Below, one piece after another: positions 61,624-64,000 of a stretch of 64,000 bases of DNA. Position numbers and translations under genes: made by a program. Position 1 is the first letter of the stretch. Every line of letters begins with the position of its first letter. The DNA comes from Rhodospirillaceae bacterium. Its GTDB lineage: Bacteria; Pseudomonadota; Alphaproteobacteria; Reyranellales; Reyranellaceae. The notes beneath the pieces are model-generated. The model was not told where the DNA came from. It saw only the letters and a program-made list of their open reading frames with translations, and did no database searches. The stretch lies in the NCBI GenBank assembly GCA_009772935.1, contig WOUR01000019.1:1-64000 (forward strand), given 5' to 3'.

Positions 61624-62601
61624 ATGAGCCTCGATCTCAAGATGCTGCACTACGCCGTCGTGCTCGCGCGGCATCGGCACTTCGGACAGGCCGCCGCCGT
61701 CCTTAAGATCAGCCAGCCGACCCTCAGCCGGAACATCGCAGCCCTCGAGAAACAGCTCGGCCTGAGGGTTTTTGAGCGCTCGAACCGTGACGTGGTGGCG
61801 ACGCCGGCTGGCGAGGAGGTGATCCGGATGGCCGAGGAACTCGTCGCTCGCGCCGAGGTCCTGTCGAACCGCCTGGAACTCGTGCGAGACGGCCGCGGCG
61901 GGCGGTTGCGCGTCGTTGCCGGCGCCTACATCGATGACATCGCGGTCCAGCCCGCGGCGATCGAACTCATCAAGGCAAACCCCTCGATTCGTCTGGAAAT
62001 CCTGGAGCGCGAATGGACGGCGGCGCTTTCGTCCCTGATGTCCGACCAGGCGGACTTCGCCGTGGCCGACATTCTCGCCTTGCGGGACATGCCATCGCTC
62101 CGCGTCGAGAGTCTGGGCGTGCTTCAGGGCGTCTACTTCTGCCGCGCCGGCCATCCGCTGCTGGCGACGTCCGATCCGAGGCCGGACGACCTGCGCAACT
62201 ACCCGTTCGTGATGCCCGGCATATCGGTGTCGCGGATCGCCTTCATCGCCGACATCGACAGCGGCATGAGGATCGACGAACGCGGCGGTGGCGTCCTGCC
62301 CTCGATCGCCGTGTCGTCCTTCCGGAGCGCCAGCGACATCGTGGCGGCAACGGATGCGATCAGTCTCGGCCATCCGACACAGATCGCCGAGGGCATTGCC
62401 GCCAGCCGCTTCGCGCTGCTGCATCTGCCATGGATGATAAGGCTCTCTGTCGAGATGGGCGTCGCCTGGAAGCGGGAGAGGACACTGCTGCCGGCGGCCC
62501 ACGCTTTCATCAAACTCATTCGCAATCACGTACGCATTGCGCAGGCCGCGGAGTCGTCTGCGGCATCACGAAGTGGCAGACGACCGTCGAGTGGTGCATG
62601 A
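61624..62601 (+). CDS. LysR family transcriptional regulator
   Basis: This 325-residue regulator has an N-terminal winged helix (MLHYAVVLARHRHFGQAAAVLKISQPTLSRNIAALEKQLG, then VFERSNRDVVATPAGEEV) and a periplasmic-binding-like effector domain. It is divergent from the sulfatase gene with 81 bases between starts, the classical arrangement for control of a target gene, so it probably regulates the sulfatase/FGE pair in response to a sulfate ester or sulfur status. ACGAT repeats near 61595-61615 could be part of its site. Confidence 0.92.
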   Translation: MSLDLKMLHYAVVLARHRHFGQAAAVLKISQPTLSRNIAALEKQLGLRVFERSNRDVVATPAGEEVIRMAEELVARAEVLSNRLELVRDGRGGRLRVVAGAYIDDIAVQPAAIELIKANPSIRLEILEREWTAALSSLMSDQADFAVADILALRDMPSLRVESLGVLQGVYFCRAGHPLLATSDPRPDDLRNYPFVMPGISVSRIAFIADIDSGMRIDERGGGVLPSIAVSSFRSASDIVAATDAISLGHPTQIAEGIAASRFALLHLPWMIRLSVEMGVAWKRERTLLPAAHAFIKLIRNHVRIAQAAESSAASRSGRRPSSGA

Positions 62602-62611
62602 CTTAGCAACT

Positions 62612-63685
62612 TCATCCACGTACGCGGCCGAGAACGGCCTCGGTCTCACGCACCATCGTCTTCACCAGTTCGCCGGCCGGCATCTCCCGCGCCAGGGTCG
62701 GGGCCTGCCCGCTCCACAGCGGCGTGAAGTCCGTCGAGCCCTTGGCCTCGGCCGGCCCGCGCAGCGGCTGGGTCGCTTCGGCCGCCAGCGGGAACGCCGG
62801 CGCCTCCGCGCTCATCGGCCCCACTTCGCTTACGATCCGGTTCACGATGCCGCGCGCGGGACGGCCGGTGAAGACATTGGTGAGGGTCGTGCTGTTGTCG
62901 TTGGCCTTCTTCAGCGCCGCACGATGCAGAGCCACCGTCTTGGCTTCGGGGGTCAGCATGAAGGCCGTGCCGATCTGGGCGCCGGCCGCGCCCAGCGCCA
63001 GGGCCGCCGCAATGCCGCGGCCATCGCCGATGCCGCCGGCGGCGATCACGGGCACTTTCACCGCGTCCACGACCTGGGGCACGAGCGCCATCGTTCCGGC
63101 CTGCCGCGAAACGTCGTCCACGAGGAACATGCCACGATGCCCACCGGCCTCCGCGCCCTGTGCGATGACGGCGTCGACGCCCTCACCCTCCAGCCAGCGC
63201 GCCTCCTCAGCCGTCGTCGCCGAGGCGATGACGCGGATGCCGGCCGCCTTCAGGCGCTGCATCAGGGATTTGTCGGGCAGGCCGAAATGGAAGCTGGCGA
63301 CCCTGGGCTTGAACTCCAAGACCAGCTCGCAGGCCGCCGCGTCGAAGGCGGCGCGCGACGGACCCTTGGTCCCGGGAGCCACGCCCAGCTCGTCATAGTA
63401 GCCCGCGAGTTTTCTGCGCCAGGCCGCGTCGCGCGCCGCGTCGACCGTCGGCGCCTTGTGCACGAAGAAATTCACGTTGAACGGCCGGGACGTTCCCTGC
63501 TTCACCATCTGGAACTCCTGCCGCAGCCCCTCCAGGCTCAGCATCGCGCCGGCAATGGATCCCAGCGCGCCGGCTTCGGACGCAGCGATCGCCATCTGCG
63601 GCGACGTCACGCCCGCCATCGGCGCCTGGAGGATGGGATGATCGATCCCGAAGAGGTCGAGAAGGCGGCGGTCCTGCCATTGCAT
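62612..63685 (-). CDS. Nitronate monooxygenase family protein
   Basis: This 357-residue FMN-dependent TIM-barrel enzyme of the nitronate monooxygenase/2-nitropropane dioxygenase type carries PILQAPMAGVTSPQMAIAASEAG, GAEAGGHRGMF (with the catalytic His), and IAAGGIGDGRGIAAALALGAAGAQIGTAF (FMN phosphate site). It detoxifies alkyl nitronates such as propionate-3-nitronate. The ATG at 63685 gives the family start. It converges with the LysR gene before it and diverges from another LysR gene. Confidence 0.92.
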   Translation of the reverse strand: MQWQDRRLLDLFGIDHPILQAPMAGVTSPQMAIAASEAGALGSIAGAMLSLEGLRQEFQMVKQGTSRPFNVNFFVHKAPTVDAARDAAWRRKLAGYYDELGVAPGTKGPSRAAFDAAACELVLEFKPRVASFHFGLPDKSLMQRLKAAGIRVIASATTAEEARWLEGEGVDAVIAQGAEAGGHRGMFLVDDVSRQAGTMALVPQVVDAVKVPVIAAGGIGDGRGIAAALALGAAGAQIGTAFMLTPEAKTVALHRAALKKANDNSTTLTNVFTGRPARGIVNRIVSEVGPMSAEAPAFPLAAEATQPLRGPAEAKGSTDFTPLWSGQAPTLAREMPAGELVKTMVRETEAVLGRVRG

Positions 63686-63781
63686 GGCTGTTCTCTCCTT
63701 GCTGCGCTGCCAGTCTAGGCCGGCGGCAGGCATTCCAATCAGCGATTTATACTAATCACCCTCATCTGATATTCTGATGGA

Positions 63782-64000
63782 ATGGATGCCAGGGATCTCG
63801 CCACTTTCGAAGCCGTCGCCCGCCTCGGCGGCATGGGCCGCGCGGCGCGCGAACTTAACACCGTCCAGTCCAACGTAACGCAGCGCGTGCGGCGACTGGA
63901 GGAAGCGCTGGGCGTCTCGCTCTTCGAGCGCAGCCGGGCGGGCGCCCGCCTGACCGCGGCCGGCGAGCGGCTGATGCCCTATGCCACGAAGGTCGACGCG
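63782..64000 (+). CDS. LysR family transcriptional regulator, 5' part
   Basis: The first 73 codons of a LysR-type regulator run off the window end. The helix-turn-helix is clear: LATFEAVARLGGMGRAAREL, then NTVQSNVTQRVRRLEEALG and LFERSRAGARLTAAGERL. It is divergent from the nitronate monooxygenase gene (96 bases between starts) and may regulate it. Confidence 0.9.
   Translation, partial: MDARDLATFEAVARLGGMGRAARELNTVQSNVTQRVRRLEEALGVSLFERSRAGARLTAAGERLMPYATKVDA

Overview
The window is GC-rich, tightly packed DNA from a free-living heterotrophic bacterium, most likely an alphaproteobacterium of the Reyranella/Bradyrhizobium type. The evidence is the gene families present (form II CO-dehydrogenase-like hydroxylase, Bug-type binding protein, NdvC-like GH17 protein, class 3 asparaginase), the GCCGCC/GGCGGCTTT style of terminator, and dispersed palindromic intergenic elements. 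This placement is inference; no rRNA, tRNA, CRISPR array, integrase or complete insertion sequence was seen. About sixty protein genes were recognised.

Layout. 186-4485: RND efflux pair (adaptor and pump). 4627-12871 (minus): pyroglutamyl peptidase, then a molybdenum hydroxylase set (CoxM, CoxL, CoxS), a 44-residue membrane protein coupled to CoxG, a GH17/NdvC-like glucan enzyme and a DUF2817 zinc peptidase. 13319-16410 (minus): an accessory island, with a phage-virion-like protein ending in a PD-(D/E)XK-like nuclease tip, broken by one in-frame TAG, and overlapped by a probable immunity gene. 17095-24097: acyl-CoA/short-chain metabolism (SDR, quinone reductase, MaoC, CitE-like lyase, ExoD, Rieske oxygenase, DJ-1/isonitrile hydratase-like protein, acyl-CoA dehydrogenase). 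24108-27252: a D-glutamate cyclase-like gene overlapping a CHASE2 nucleotide cyclase. 27298-32428: EamA exporter, ErpA/IscA, Bug protein, exonuclease III, SDR, membrane protein.

32457-36676 (minus) is a compact run of P450, PP2C phosphatase, asparaginase and RNA methyltransferase. 36737-39828 carries two abutting acyl-CoA synthetases. 39850-44683 holds a cupin, a GST, an unknown gene, a GNAT acetyltransferase behind what looks like a leader-peptide attenuator, a possible small membrane protein, a DapA-family aldolase and an FAH-family protein. 44802-46975: amidase and pseudouridine synthase. 46947-53451 (minus): hydrolase, dehydrogenase, GST, then a NEW3-domain protein with an ABC ATPase and permease. 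53498-56889: Rieske oxygenase, glutamine-synthetase-like ligase and LysE exporter, a set that resembles amine catabolism. 56928-64000: yeast-like cytosine deaminase, CutA, VOC protein with a divergent TetR and palindromic operator, formylglycine-generating enzyme with its probable sulfatase target and a LysR regulator, nitronate monooxygenase, and the start of another LysR gene.

The two most unusual stretches are the amber-interrupted phage-type toxin/immunity locus (13319-16410) and the leaderless leader peptide plus terminator upstream of the GNAT gene (42128-42263).
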